Shown: positions 34,199-52,900, counted from the first letter of the stretch. The stretch is DNA of 64,000 bases from Saururus chinensis (GCA_035235625.1 CP141141.1:14009968-14073967), one strand, 5' to 3'. Notes: generated by a model not told the origin, from the sequence alone. A program made the numbers and translations.

Positions 34199-34494
34199 CC
34201 GGGCCCAGCACAGTCCACAAGCCCTTTAATTTTACTAATTTTATTTTAAATTTAAAGTAACAAAAATTTATTTAAAATTATAAATTTACAAAAAAATCAA
34301 ATCTTAGGGAGGTGAAAATTGCATCACTATAGTATGAGTACAACCCAACCACTTTAGCATTTACTAACCTATCTATCATATGCAATTTAACATTAACACA
34401 CCTCTATAAGATTACAAGTATATTCTAAATAAAATTAAAAAAATGCTTTTGAATTTTCAAAGAAATTGAAATTTTATTAAAGTCTTCTTGTAGC
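34199..34494. other. AT-rich spacer, no recognised gene
   Basis: Mostly A/T runs. It may belong to the 3' flank of the decayed hAT element that follows on the minus strand. Confidence 0.4.
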
Positions 34495-34750
34495 TTATCT
34501 TCTAAATTTAGAGCTTGTTCTCTTTTTTTTGCATCTAGCCAATCTTTTCAAGTAGACACAATACTCCACCATCATTGGATCTAAGCGACTCATCCGATCA
34601 TCAAGTACCCTACTTCTTGCACTAAAAACAATCTTCGAAGCTACTGTAGATATTGGAGAAGTTAGTAAATCACGTGCTAAGGAAGCTATCACAAGAATAT
34701 TTTTTTCTTGTGTTCGCCATCAAACTAAAACATCAAAGTTACTTGTTTTC
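34495..34750 (-). pseudogene. hAT transposase C-terminal (dimerisation domain) remnant
   Basis: The minus-strand frame 34692-34495 reads ASLARDLLTSPISTVASKIV and then FSARSRVLDDRMSRLDPMMV. This is the conserved hAT dimerisation block (pattern LA.D.L..P.STVASE..FS..GRVLD..R..L.P..VE) found in RICESLEEPER/BED-type transposases. Upstream (to about 34750) the text WWRTQEKN fits the preceding conserved tryptophans, but a stop and the loss of the key Glu (SK for SE) show decay. Nothing of the N-terminal zinc finger was seen. Confidence 0.75.
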
Positions 34751-35099
34751 TCTCGGGTTAAAACAAGCATAAAATTATTTTATAAATACATAAGTAGTTT
34801 ATTATTGGATGTAGTACTAGTATATTTTTGTTTATTTTTACTTGAGTAAGCCTTTAATTACTTGAATAATTTCACTTGAGAGATTAAGAGTGAGGAGAAA
34901 AAATTACCCTCCCCCTCCCTCTTGTTTATAAGGCAGCTTTCTGCCCTTGTTAAATGACAAAAAAACCCAAATTGTTGAAAAAAGACTTTATTTGAGGGGA
35001 AGGGGGGGGGGGGGGGGGGAATTTCGGTCATTTTATTTTCCCTCCAAGCCAATTGATTAGCCCCCTACTATGCCAAAAAATGATTGGCACTGTAGGCTT
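34751..35099. other. Spacer with a G18 homopolymer
   Basis: No gene is seen. Eighteen G occupy 35002-35019, the same length as the tract in PYRR intron 3. Confidence 0.6.
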
Positions 35100-38000
35100 A
35101 TCGATTGGCCATCCAACGGCTCTAAAAAGGGTCGTTGGCAGCCTGACTCCAAATTGGCGGGATGGGCGCGGGTAAGCATGGCCAATAGATTTGCCTGCAT
35201 GGCTGATTGATCGACCATCTAACGGGTCTTACTAGTATGACCATTTGTTGATGCTTTGCCATTATGATGCCTCTGGTCACTGAATGGCCTCCGGCTAGCC
35301 TTGGGGTTTGCCTTGTTTCATTGTGGCCTTTGCCCTGCCACTGCTCGACCTTGAGTCACCCTTCACTCTTTTACGTGTGAGATGCACAACCGCCCGCACC
35401 ATTGATTTTAGGTGTGTGTGGCGATCGGCGATGTCGTTGCCATTTTGGTCAACCACCATCTCTTGGCCCTAGCTTGGTTGCCCTTTTGTGGGCCTTGGGC
35501 CACCACCGTTTGACCTATATGCCCTCAGAGTGGGCCTTTTTGGCTGCGTGTGCATGTGGCCACATGTGCGTTTCAGGGCTTAAGCGCCAGTTTTGCGTTG
35601 CCTGGCCATCAGATGGCTTTGCCACCAAATGGAGTTGACCACTAGAGCCCTCTACCTCTCCTCTATCGTTGAGCATTGCCCCATGCCATCCGCCCTTATG
35701 TGGGCCCTTGTAGGTGCGAAATCTCCATTGGGTGCTGTCCACGGCCAATTTCGACCTCTTGAAGCAGGCCGAGTATTTCTTAGCTGCCAGCTAACCTTTT
35801 GTGAGTACACCCTCGACTTTTGGTTGTACTGCCACTTATGTTGGCATGACCTTTCTCCAGGCCACCCTTAGTGTGCCGCCGTGGATCGCGGATTTTATAG
35901 CGTTGATCCAGGTCACCCCATTTGGTTGTGATTGTTTCCAGCACTTCCTAAAACCCTTGGGACAATAGGTCTCTCAACTTGGAAATGCTTTTGGCCACCA
36001 ACTTCGCCATCGAAGCTGCCATCGTCATGGGCTTGCCCGCAAATGTCATGATTATGAGGTAGGGGACCTTTGTACTTGTAATTTTATGATAGTATGCTTT
36101 GAATGAGTAACAACATGCTAAGATTATATGATTCAATGCTTTGGATGTTAAATCATGATCCATTACATGATGTAAAAAGATGAATTATGACATGCATATG
36201 GGCAGTAAGTATGCTTGAAGCAAGTGTGTGCTAGTGATGGCTAACGAGTATGTTGTGTATGGATGTGTATGTATGTGCTAGTGATGGCTAGCGAGTATAT
36301 TGGTAAACTATGTGTATGAATGTGTATGTATATGCTAGTGATGGCTAACGAGTATGTTGGTTAGCTATATATATGGATGTGTATGTATGCGCTAGTGATG
36401 GCTAGTAAGTACGTTGGTAAGCTAATGTATGTGGATTATGTGTGTGCTAGTGATGACTAGCGAGTATGTTAATAAGCTATATATTGAAGTATGTGTATGT
36501 TATACATATGTGTGATGGGCATACATATGTATGGTGGCTATATGCCTGTGCAATGAATGTATATGTGTGTGTGGGCAGAAGTATGTGTGATGGACATATG
36601 TATGTATGATGGCTATACGCTTGTACAATGGATGTGTATGCATGTGTAAGCAGGAGTATGTGTGATGGACATATGTATGTATGATGACTATATGGCTATT
36701 TGATGGATGTGTATGCGTGCGGGGGTAGAAATATGGGCGATGGACAGTAAGAGGTGATAGAAGGTTTTGTTTGTATTTGTTGTGGATGTGTAAGCGTATG
36801 ACGAAGACAGAGGAGGTAAGTTTGGCAGGCGATGATTGAAGTTGACTGGAGTGGATTGGAGCGTATGTTTGAGGGATTGTCAGATAGTAAGAGTATTGCA
36901 TAATTGTATAAACATAATATACATTTTATGAAGTGAAAGTAAGCATAATAAGTGAGGTATAAGTAAGAGGGTGATAACTGGGGTTGGCTCTGAGGAGCTC
37001 AGTCTGATGACTTATGTGTAAGATGATTTGGCCATAAGGTTGATGACAAAGATTGTATGAATATGTAAGGATTTGTGTACGGTGAGCTATGATGTGAGTT
37101 GGACAGGTTAAGTAAAGTATGCTGCCTTGACGAACTAGGGTTTTGGATCGGGCTCAGCTTCGGTTTGATTAGTGAAACACTGTATATTTAAGAGTTTGTT
37201 TGATATAATTGTGCCGCATAACTTAATTCAAACTTAAATTATAAGAAAATCTAATTATATCATTGTGAGTTTGAGACTTGAGGGTTTTGATGGATTAAGT
37301 TCCGTGTTTGAGCTAGCCAATAGTGAATCGGCTAAGCATTTCTCATGTCTTGCCATGGTGTTTATCTTGCAGGATGCTGCATGTGTGCTGTATTGAACCC
37401 CAAACATCTGATGCTCTGTCAAGAGCGATGTATATTTTTTATTTGGTCTATGTGCTGTATAAGCCCATATGTTTGATGCTCTATAGAGAGCATTATATGA
37501 TTCTACCCAAGAGTGACACTCTATTATTTTTTCCCAAGAGTGACATTGTATGATTCCACCCAAGAGTGACATTGTATATTTTTTGCCCGAGAGTTGCACT
37601 GGCACTATAAGACCCATAATGGTGGGCACTTGTCTGACACTATAAGATGCATAATAGTGGGCAATTATATGGCCCCTAAAGTGTGGCATTTGTGTTTATG
37701 TTTGTGCTCTCAAGTAAGTAGTATCATGAACCTACTCTTACTTGTTTGATCTTGTACCCCATGAACATTGGTGTGCCTTGCCTTCAGAAAAGTCCATGAC
37801 GTCTAGTCACTCCCCAGAGGTTAAGGTGATGCCCCGGTGACATTCTTTTCTATTTCGACGTTGAAGTTTATTAGTTGTAATGAACTTCAGTGGTCGATAA
37901 TATGTGTACGATTGTAAGAGTATGAGTATAAACACAACTGTAAGAGTATGATTCTTAGCAAGACAGTAACTATATGTTTATGAGTAATAGACTATAAGAG

Positions 38001-38115
38001 TAAGGTCGTATGAGTAAGAATATATGAGTAAGGTCGTATGAGTAAGATTATACGAGTAAAGTCGTACAAGTATATGTAAGTTATATAAGTAAGCATATGA
38101 TTGTACAAGTAAGGC
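35100..38115 (-). mobile_element. Truncated, inverted relative of the 4.7-kb LTR
   Basis: Read on the minus strand, this follows the 9516-14236 element block by block: 36.08-35.37 kb matches 12.43-13.1 kb (CATGGTGCGGGC..GATGCACAAC; GGACAGCACCCAACGG), 36.2-36.5 kb matches the GCTAGCCATCACTAGC array, 37.2-37.7 kb matches 10.9-11.5 kb with fewer array units, and 37.9-38.1 kb matches 10.25-10.6 kb. Both termini are missing: the TGTAACGCC start is lost at about 38115, and the GC-rich 13.1-14.2 kb portion is not recognisable. The low-coordinate border is approximate. Confidence 0.75.
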
Positions 38116-38119
38116 ATAG

Positions 38120-39460
38120 AGGTATGTGATAATATAGAACTTGAGTCAAAGTTTGCTAGATACTATAGCTTCATCTAGGAGTTCTCACTTGACTAGATAT
38201 CAGACTATCACAAACCGACCTGGATCTTTTCCTGAAGCTTGCCCTACCCCATCCATGCCATGAAGTAAGAGCTCATTATGGCTTGTGAATCCTAGTGTCG
38301 AGATTTTGACTTCTATGATCATTGAAATGCCAATATTGTACTATGCAGGTTCAATATTCTTTTTATACTTTAGTCCATTTGAACCTTGCTCCTGGGCCAA
38401 GAGAGCGGCTCTACATAACTCTCATTCTTAGGAAGCCAAAAGTCCATAATCGTTTTTCATACTATACCATTCTATTTATGTGGCAAAATGGCTTACTTGA
38501 GGAGCCAATGAGGCACTAGGAATCTTTGTCCTTATGTGACATATGCATAAGTTGGGGGTGACCCAATCATCACATCACAGAGTCTTTATATACATACAAT
38601 AGGGTTTACAAACCCTTACTTAAATACATGCTTACTCAGCACTTTATACATAGTACAAAACTCCTAAAAATCATGTAATTATATGCAATTGCAATATACC
38701 TTATTCCTTGTTATAAATAATATTTAAAAATATATACTATGAGGCACCATTGGTAACCTCACCAACATATTGGCAAGTCCACTTATGACCATCGGTAGAT
38801 TCACTGACCTACTGAACTCCATTGACAGTGGTGACTAGGTAAGCCTACCTAACAGACACCAAATAGATGACCACACTACTGATGACCTACCTAACAGACA
38901 CCAAATAGATGACCACACTACTGATGACCAACTAATATACACACATCTGACCTTACCAATGATCCCAAAAATATGAACAGAGGCTCCATTTATGTTGTAA
39001 ACAGCTTAACTTGATGTAAATTTGATAGAAATCATTCCAATACAATATTTATAATCATATAAATCACAATTTAGGCATTGGACTAACCATAATCCAAATT
39101 CACCATTAAAACAACTTCATGCAAACACACCTTGAAGAAAAACATAATCATGTGTTCATGATTAATAAGAACTTAAAGAAAATAAGAAATTAGAACACTT
39201 TTCTTTAAATTCAAGTGTAGATTGCAAATATGGCCCTATGGACACAAGCTTCTTCTTCTTCTTTGATGCACACTCCTTCCGAACCTCCTCCCAAGGCTAT
39301 CTCATTGACACTTGGACTCTCCTTAGACTCCTCAGTAACAAAATTCACAAATCCATCTATAGCACACCGATGTGTCGGTGGTTACTATTGACCAAAAAAT
39401 GAATTTTTTAAATAATAAAAAAAGAATAATTTTCCTCTGAAAAACAAAGGGTGTCATACA
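38120..39460. mobile_element. 5'-truncated relative of the LTR at 49613-51782
   Basis: From about 38125 the text parallels 50190 onwards in the same orientation (GATA(C/G)..TAG.TTCATC.TAGGAG; CATGAAGTAAG.GCTCA; GCACCATTGGTAACCTCA). It ends GGGTGTCATACA at 39460, where the full copy ends GGGAATCACA. The first 570 bases are missing at the junction with the inverted LTR fragment. It contains a perfect 42-bp tandem duplication. Confidence 0.7.
38844..38927 (+). repeat. Perfect 42-bp tandem duplication
   Basis: 38844-38885 and 38886-38927 are identical, beginning CCTACCTAACAGACACCAAA. The lack of any difference implies a recent event. Confidence 0.95.
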
Positions 39461-40517
39461 ATTTTTATGTATGATATATGTTTTTTAAAAGTAAAAAATT
39501 TGGAGACACAAAGATGAATATACTCTTTCCATGTAATATAGGACAAAGGGTCAGTGTAATATCACATTAAGATACCAAATAACTTTTCCAAAAAAAGCAT
39601 GACACTAAAGAGACCAATCTCAGTTTATAAAAAAATAATTAGAATAATTTTTTAAAAGTTAAAGTATGACACAGGGGGACCAACCTCAAGTTGCAAACTA
39701 TTTATCTATTTGGTGACATGCAAGGTCAAAATTAATTTTTTTATGTGAGTTTCTATTTTTTGTATCTTTTTTTTATTTATATGTATGTAAAGAAAAGAAG
39801 ATACACAGAAGTAAATGGTAATGATGCCTGTGTAATTTTTATTTTATGACATAAAAAAAAAAGATGACAATGCTACCTTTTTGAAGTATTTGTATCTAAA
39901 ACTCATTTTTCATACTTTTTTTCTTAGTGACTATAATTAGTCGTTTAAGGTGTAGTCTTAATACTTGTTGAAGCGAATTTAATAGTATTAAATATCAACA
40001 ATATCTTATTATGTGAGATATTTCATGTACCTCATATTTAGATTCTCCATTCATCTCATATTAATAATTCTATTTAGTAAAAAAAATTATTTTATATTAG
40101 TAGTTCTATTTTATTTAATTTAAACGATTAGGTACCTATAAAAATATCATATGCTTATGTGTTTTTCTCTTAAATATAAATTTTATTATTTAATAAAAAT
40201 TATTATTTTTTAAAATATATTTTACTATTTTCTTGGTTCCAGCCTAAACTTGTGCTTGTCTTATTGCAAATTTGAGCTTGAGTGGAGCTATTGATTTTTA
40301 ATTTAAGCATAACTCGAACTAAAAAATTCTTAAGCTTTCAGCCAAGTTGAAGCCGAGGTTTGAGCTTAAGACTTGGAGTTCAACTGTTCAAGCCGAGAAA
40401 GGGCTTGGCTCTAACACCCGTGCTCAGGAGTTCTAGGATTTTGAAATTTAAACCCTGTTTTTGGTTTCCGGACCAAAACCGGAGGGCTCCAGAGGGAGAA
40501 GTTGAGGCGGCGGCAAG
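39461..40517. other. AT-rich upstream region of CFIm25
   Basis: No gene is seen. At about 40020-40150 there is an AT-rich element (TATTAATAATTCTATTTAGT, later TATTAGTAGTTCTATTTTAT) that is closely similar to 54780-54890, upstream of CAC3. Both resemble weakened inward copies of the CCTATATTAATAG end of the Stowaway MITE. The final 100 bases before the start codon contain the probable CFIm25 5'UTR. Confidence 0.45.
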
Positions 40518-46027
<5,510 letters not shown>

Positions 46028-48040
46028 ATCTTGAAGATATCTAAGCCATTGTATGAAAGCTGAGTGTTGAGTCTCATTCAATTTGCTGAAGTTTTTATAA
46101 AAAATCATGAAATGGAAGTTGATCCTGTGCTGCCTTTATGTTCCGAAGCATGATAGGGTTGGCTTGAGTATTACTGGTTGCTTTTTGTGACAACTGGATG
46201 CACCTGCACTATCATGTATATGAGTGTTGCGTGATTTGAGATTAGGCTTATCAGAGAAGTCCTTGCTTGGTCTGATGCCCTCCAGACCACCTTGCGATAC
46301 CTATGGTCTGTCTTTCTAGGTGTTCTAATCATGCTAAAACTGGTGTAAATGTTAGTTATTAGCCGAAGAATCACCAATTGATGTGTTGTCCCCATGTAAT
46401 ATACTTAACCATAGAACTGAACGATCATATAATGTGCTGACATATTCTTCTGTAAATTATTCTTCTTTAGCCAGTCGCCCTGTTAAATGTCAAGTATAGC
46501 GGATGCTTGCAGGGAGAATCATGTTTAGTTGGAAATGATGTTTTGTAGTTAAAAATCTGTGATAGATGCATTGTTGTCTTGTAATGTGACATAATTATGC
46601 AATTATTGATCTTGATATTTGCTAACTTGTTTCATTCATTGTGGGTCTCTGATGCGCAACACGTTTGTAGACAAGGTGTAATACACTCATTGTGGTCGCT
46701 TTTCAATTTGGAATATATATGAAACTGGATGTGCCTCTATTATAGATATTTAAGTCAATTGTGGAAATCATTGTCTCAACAACACTTTCAGACAATATTT
46801 TCTGCATACAAGAAAATGGCGGTTGCATTCCAGTTCATCTGTGTCTATCTACAATTGTGTGCTTAAATGGGGTTTAGTTGGAAAACAGTTCGTAGTGGTT
46901 GGTTATTTGACTCCATCCTTGTTATTGTTGCTGGCGGTGGGTTGGCAATGCCAAAACTGAGAGTCATCTTTGTAGTTATCGTTGTCGGCTTTGGGTTGGC
47001 AATGCTACCAACCGGAACAAAGTGAGGTGGCCAAGGATATCGCATCCGGCTTTTAATTGAAATAATTGATTAATAGAAATATTTTCCGGAATTGGATCAT
47101 TTTAAGGAATTAATTCAATATTGAGAAGGCTCTAAGTTGCATTTCCTGGAAATAGGAGAAACCAAAGAACTGAGCTAACCTAAACTAGTTGGACTTAAAA
47201 TGGTTCTAGCTTATATGAAACCAGTATGCATAGCTTTATTTTTACCGGTTTATTATTGTCGTACAAACTAGACGATCCTGTTCTCAGCTGAAGGATCGGC
47301 TTAGGGGTGAGACTGGCCAGCTGAGGGATATGATTAAGGGTTTTGGGTGTTAACTACAATAAGTTGTAAATTTGACATTAACTCTAAACTTTTTATTAAG
47401 ATAAAAATACCCCTTTATTATTATCTAATTTTCAACCCACTACCTTCACCCTTGACTCATTAGATCATACATCATTTTTTTCTAAGAAAAGTTCCATTCA
47501 TTCATGCCTTTCCCTCTTCTCCTCTTCTTCTCTTCTCTACTTTGACTTGCATAAGTCTTCAATTCTAGTTCATCTCCTCTACATCTCTATGTTTATATGT
47601 CACATTTTGTTAAACACTTTTGTAATTTTACCCTCTTTTTTTTTTTTATGTCTTATTGTTTCTTGTTGACTTTGCATTTCAAATTTAGGATAGATTAATG
47701 GAGGTAGCCTCCAGAGTTGACCCTACTAGAGGCTCAAATTGCTTTTGAGCAATAGGGCCCTTCCATTCCTTGGTTGACGAGAAGGGGTATCATGAGCAGT
47801 AAGATTTAGTCATCGGACAACTTTCGACTAGATCTTGCAACTAACCAAAGGAGAAAGGAGGAGAAGGGGGAAAGCGGTGACATACAGAAGAGAACACATG
47901 CAAAGATAGAGGTGGAGATAGGAGGAGAAGTTGACCAGTGGACAGATTTTGGAGTGGCGTGGGTTGCTAGGCAGATTTGGCTACAACTTGAGTTGTTTGC
48001 CGCCTTTAATGTAAATTTGTCTAGGACATTTATTACTGTT
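46028..48040. other. CFIm25 3' region and intergenic DNA
   Basis: The first few hundred bases are probably 3'UTR. At about 46925-46960 and 46980-47015 the phrase GGTTGGCAATGCC(A/T)A recurs after GTTGT(T/C)G, a short direct repeat. From 47.69 kb the sequence becomes repeat-like (upstream flank of the element at 48.05 kb). No gene was recognised. Confidence 0.4.
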
Positions 48041-48049
48041 AATTTCTTT

Positions 48050-49015
48050 GTTAGTTTGTGCTTAGCCCTAGGTTGTTTATTTGTAATTTATTTAGATAGG
48101 GAGAGTGAAGAAGTAGAAGATTGTTGAGTTTGTGCTTAGCCCTAGGTGCTTCGACTAGAGGAGTAGATAGGGTTAGATCTATCAGGTGTGAGTGTAACTT
48201 AGCGCATGTTCCTTAGAGGCTTCCATGGGTTGGATTGAGGCATGTTCGTATTGGATGAACTATTTTAGGACTATTTCCACCTTAGGTCAATCAATCTTTC
48301 TACACTTATTGAGATAGTGTCATTCATCTCTTCACTTAAAGGAGGATGATTCTTTGGTAGGAGTAGAAGGCGGTGTATAGGTGAGAGTTTCACCTAATGT
48401 TATTACTGACGTCATTGGATGTGAGAGGAGACTACTCACTTTTCTATAATTTTCCGGATGAGTTTCCACGGGTAGTGAGCTATAGGGTCTTTGATTGGTT
48501 TGCATGGAGGTTTAGATATGAATATATCATTGCTTGCTCACTCCATGACACATGTTTACTATTTGCTACGTCGTTGCTTAGTATGCACGTAAGGAGAGAG
48601 TGGATCACTTGATGGCACATATACTTCATATCCTTACATAGACTGAGCTTCAGTTGGATTTACCCTCTATCATATTCAAGAGGATGATGGCATTTTTACA
48701 GGGCCATATGCATGATATGTTGCCCTACCCTTACATATTGTGTATGAATTTTACTAGCACATGTTAGGATTCCACGTAGAGAGCTTACTATGGTTAGGAT
48801 GGAGATGCAGAGGAGCCACATCAACCATTAGAGGCACCAACATAGGCATTGGCACCACATAATGATATGGATAGACCTGTCACTATTATAGAGTTTAGAG
48901 CCTTTCAAAACGCGGTGTTGCATAGTCTTATATAGGTATAAGATGCATGCATAGAGCCTAGTTTCCATGTGCTAATAGTGAGGGGGAGCAATTTGATGAT
49001 GATGCTGGAGTTGAC
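48050..49015 (+). pseudogene. Decayed 'putative plant transposon protein', copy 2
   Basis: Starting at ATAGGGAGAGTGAAGAAG (about 48097), the DNA parallels 2488-3430 over most of its length: GGTTGGATTGAGGC, GTCATTGGATGTGAGAGGAG, TTGCTTGCTCACTCCATGACA, and AATAGTGAGGGGGAGCAATTTGATGATGATG at the end. Stops and frame changes break it throughout, so no protein can be made. After about 49020 the two copies diverge, and no clear polypurine tract or LTR follows here. Confidence 0.6.
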
Positions 49016-49607
49016 TGATTTATTTTTTATATTTTTATATCCCTTTTTTCAATTCGAGAAAACATAACACATGAAGAACATCATTAAATGTTATAATGAC
49101 CCTTAATACCTTACTATTTTATATTATTGAATTTCATTTTAACACTTTCATTTCCTAAATACTCTTTTATTCTCCCTTTTAATTTTTCTTTAAACCTCCT
49201 ATTTTGTAGTCATTATCATAGTCACACAAAGGTAATATTTATGGATTCGTCCTTGCAGGACTACATCTATTTGTGCACTTGCAAGTAATATAAACATAAA
49301 CTTTAGTTCAATTTAATGAATCGATATTTTAGGTGTAACAATAGTTTTGGTCTAAGCCGAGCTTGGTTAGGACCTTGTCATTTCAAGGCACTGGCCGACA
49401 AATTGTAGCCCAACACAACCATTGGAAATTACTAGCCCATGCTTGGCACTAGTCACATGTGAACGTGTCAAGCTAAGCAGGCTGGGCTTAAGCCCATTGC
49501 CACCTCTATACAAATTATTCCAAGTTATGTCAATTATGTGTAGCATGGTAGCTCCCTCAAGCTTGAAAGAATGAAAGAAGAAACTAATAAACTAGTGATC
49601 AAAACTA
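49016..49607. other. Intergenic, no recognised gene
   Basis: The sequence is AT-rich. 49340-49510 reads like a weak repeat (GAGCTTGGTTAGG, AAGCTAAGCAGGCTGGGCTT). Nothing definite. Confidence 0.4.
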
Positions 49608-49612
49608 GTATG

Positions 49613-51782
49613 TGTCACACCCCTAATTTTTAAGCCATTTTTCTTGAAAATATTTCCCTTTAATTGAAAATTTATAATACACTTCCCTTCATACCATGCA
49701 ACAGATAAAATCATATTATGCATTCATAAAATATTGAAATATCAAATTGGGGACTTAAGCACCATCTATTTCACAAACACTTGTTGTGATATCATACTAA
49801 ATAAATATCCAAAATTCTAAAGTATTAAAATATTCACTGGATCCACTACTAAGTACTTGTTTGTTACATATGTACAAGCTAATGAAAAGATAAATAACAC
49901 CCTCTCGAGCCTAAAAGCAAGCATAAAGGTGAAAATAAATTATTATGCTAAAGGTAAGCTCCATTCTACATATACAACCTTCCCGGTACTTCTAAAGTCA
50001 TCTTCCCAAAAGACCTGCACCACAAAGGATTCTAAGTATATGAGTATACTTAGTGTAATTGCAATCTAATTGAAAACATATGATTCAATAAATATACTGG
50101 AGAAATGTGTGTCGCCAAAACCATTATAAGTGGCATTGAAATCACATTTGTACATAGTTTTTAATGGCAAGCATGCATACCAAAGAGAACTTTACTTCAA
50201 GGTTCACTAAATACGATAGCCTCATCATATAGGAGTTTCCACTCGACTAGATATTGGACTACTACAAGTTTGACCTTAGTCTTTGCCTAAAGCTTGCCCA
50301 CCTCATTTACGGCATGAAGTAAGGGCTCAATAGAGATCATGGACCCTAGAGCCGAGATCCTGACTTCCATGATCGTTGAGACCTCTTGTATTATATTACT
50401 TGTGACTTGTCATCTTTTAATGCTCTAGTCCATTCAAACCTAACTCCCGGGCTAAATAAGCGATTCTACATCTCTTATCGTTAGAAAGCCGAAAGACCAT
50501 AATTATTTTTTATATCATTCCCTTATATTCTATGAGGTTAAATGACTCACTTAAGGAGCCAATAAAGCATTAGAAATATTAGACCTTATGTAACAAATTA
50601 TCACATCATATGGTCTCATACACATACATTATGGTTTTCTAACCTCTATTTAGTATGTGCTTACCCAATATTCCATACACATCACAAAATCCTTAAAAAT
50701 CATGCAATTATATGTAATTTCTACACAACTTATTCCTTCCTATAAAACACACAAACTCTTTACCATGAGGTACCATTGATAACCTTACAGATAGATTGTC
50801 CATATCACCAATGATTATTGGTAAATCCACTAACGTGTCGACCTCACTACTGATAAACAAATGACATGAATATAAAACACACTTAAAAATCTTTACCATG
50901 AAGCACCATTGGTAACCTCATCGACAGGTCAGCCAGATCACCAATGAACTTTAGTAGATCCACCGATGTATCAAAATCCACTGACAGTGAATTTTCTAGG
51001 TAATGCCACTTCACCGTTTCAACGTGACATGTCAGCCTCCCCACCGATGACCAATCAATATGCATGGTTTTGCATGCATGCAAGGGACACTATTTATCAT
51101 CTTTCTTTCACCATTGTAGTCACCATCATGTTGGTGACCTTACCGATGGTAAGAAAACATGATCAAGGACTCCCCATCCTTCTCAAACACATTTTCTTGT
51201 TTAAAAAACTATTAACAATCATTGCAAAACAATTCTTATACTATTTGAGTCACAAATTAAGCATTAAACTAGTTATAATCCGAATTCACCATTAAAACAC
51301 CTTCATGCATAGCTCAATTCAAGGAAAAACACAATCATAAGTTCAGGATCATCAAGAAATTAAGGAAAATATGAAATCTTGAAGACTTTTCTTGAAATTC
51401 AAATATAGATTGCAATCCGACTTGTATAACTGCAAACTTTCTTTTATCCGATGTTGGTCTTCCTCCCAATTTTCACTTGAACACTAATCCTTTGACACTA
51501 GGACTCATCTGAGACTCCCTTTTCTCTCCAATCCCGAGTTTCATTCTATTTATATTAGGATAACTACTTATGAAACCTTGTAATAATAAAATTACCTTAT
51601 TTTCTAAAATAACTGATGTATGTAATTATCATCGGTAGACCGTTGATGTGTCGATGCCCACCGATAAGCTTGTGCTATTTTGTCGGTAGAATATTAATGT
51701 GTTGGTGGGTTTCTGATGACTAATTATAAATTTTTTAATTAAATAAAAAAATAACTTTCTTTTGAAAATATAGGGAATCACA
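49613..51782. mobile_element. Solo LTR (2.2 kb), TSD GTATG
   Basis: It starts TGTCACACCCCTAATTTTTA, ends AGGGAATCACA, and is flanked by perfect 5-bp duplications GTATG (49608-49612 and 51783-51787). It is AT-rich and non-coding. The phrase ACCATGA(A/G)G(C/T)ACCATTGGTAACC(T/C)(C/T)A occurs twice (about 50762 and 50896), showing an internal duplication, and (C/G)ACCGAT/ATCGGTAG motifs recur. The truncated relative is at 38120-39460. Confidence 0.85.
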
Positions 51783-51787
51783 GTATG

Positions 51788-52900
51788 TGTGATCCTTACT
51801 CGTAATTAAGTTTTAGGATCTAACACTTGACTGAGAGAGGATCTGAAGTTGTAGGTCATGGAACATCGTTATGGCTTTGTTTCTTGCCACCTTCAGCTGC
51901 CTTAATTTTGCAAATAGTTAACATATAATATATCAAAGTGACAAACTTCCAAACTACTAAACTTCCATGCCACAAAGTATACCCTTTTACTAAAATTGGT
52001 GGAGGATTGGGTGGTGTTGTCTCATCATTTTCCCATTCCTGCTCACTGCTTGACCAATGTCCTCTGCTTTCAATTTTCACTTCAATTACCGAATAAATTT
52101 GCATACAAGCTACTATAATTGAAATGAGCAAATTGTATTTTTAGCCCTTCATTACATGATTTGAGGACAATAGGATTCCGAGCTTGGCCATCGTGAACAT
52201 CTTCCCTGCTCACATATTTTACATCATACTATAGACCTTCTCCATCCATGCCATCAAACTAGCAATTATCATGAATACACTGACCGTTCGAATCTACAAA
52301 AGATGAGACCACATAACATAATCCTTGTCTTTCTCATCTCCATCCAAGTCAACTACAACATCCTTTTTAGCTGTATGCTCGGTCTAATTTAGTCTAATTT
52401 AAATCAGGAGCACCTTCTCGCCTACATTGAGTCTGAAGGTGCTTTCTTTGCCTCCCTCTCTCTAATTCATTTCTTTCTCCAACACTCACCCTTGTGTTGT
52501 TTACTTTCGATATGGTTTTCGTCGCAACCTTTAGATGTGGGCTACTTCTCACTTGTTCTTTTCTTCTCATGGTCTGGTCCTCACTTGTGCTCGGAAAGCA
52601 CACTACTTCTTTTGTTGCCGCCATCTTCCTCTTTGAAACTTTCCGATTTGTATTGCCATCTGAGACATTATCCTTTTTAGCTTTTGTTATCATTAACTGG
52701 ATTCCATTTTATCTTGCTCTATTCTCTCTCAGGAAGCATTGATCTGTCTTAGTGCCATTAAATTCTATTGGCAGCATACCGATGGGAACTGCAAGAGGGT
52801 ATGTATATTTCAATGAGTACTCCCCTTTGAACTTGTAGTGAACTTGTGCATCTTATCCAAGAATGCATCGTAGGTGACGTAACTGATATTAGCTGTCATC
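51788..52900 (-). pseudogene. Unidentified coding-like remnants on the minus strand
   Basis: Minus-strand frames give fragments that look like real protein: 52131-51856 with VIEVKIESRGHWSSSEQEWE; 52693-52394, lysine- and arginine-rich; and, upstream at about 52830-52700, YSLKYTYPLAVPIGMLPIEF followed by NGTKTDQC. They lie in changing frames with stops between. I cannot name the family; a Mutator-type transposase N-terminal region is one possibility, without firm motif support. Confidence 0.3.

Noticed and set aside
35402-35871. Open frames on both strands
   Set aside because: The region is the inverted relative of the LTR at 12.4-13.1 kb; the frames are not conserved between the copies.
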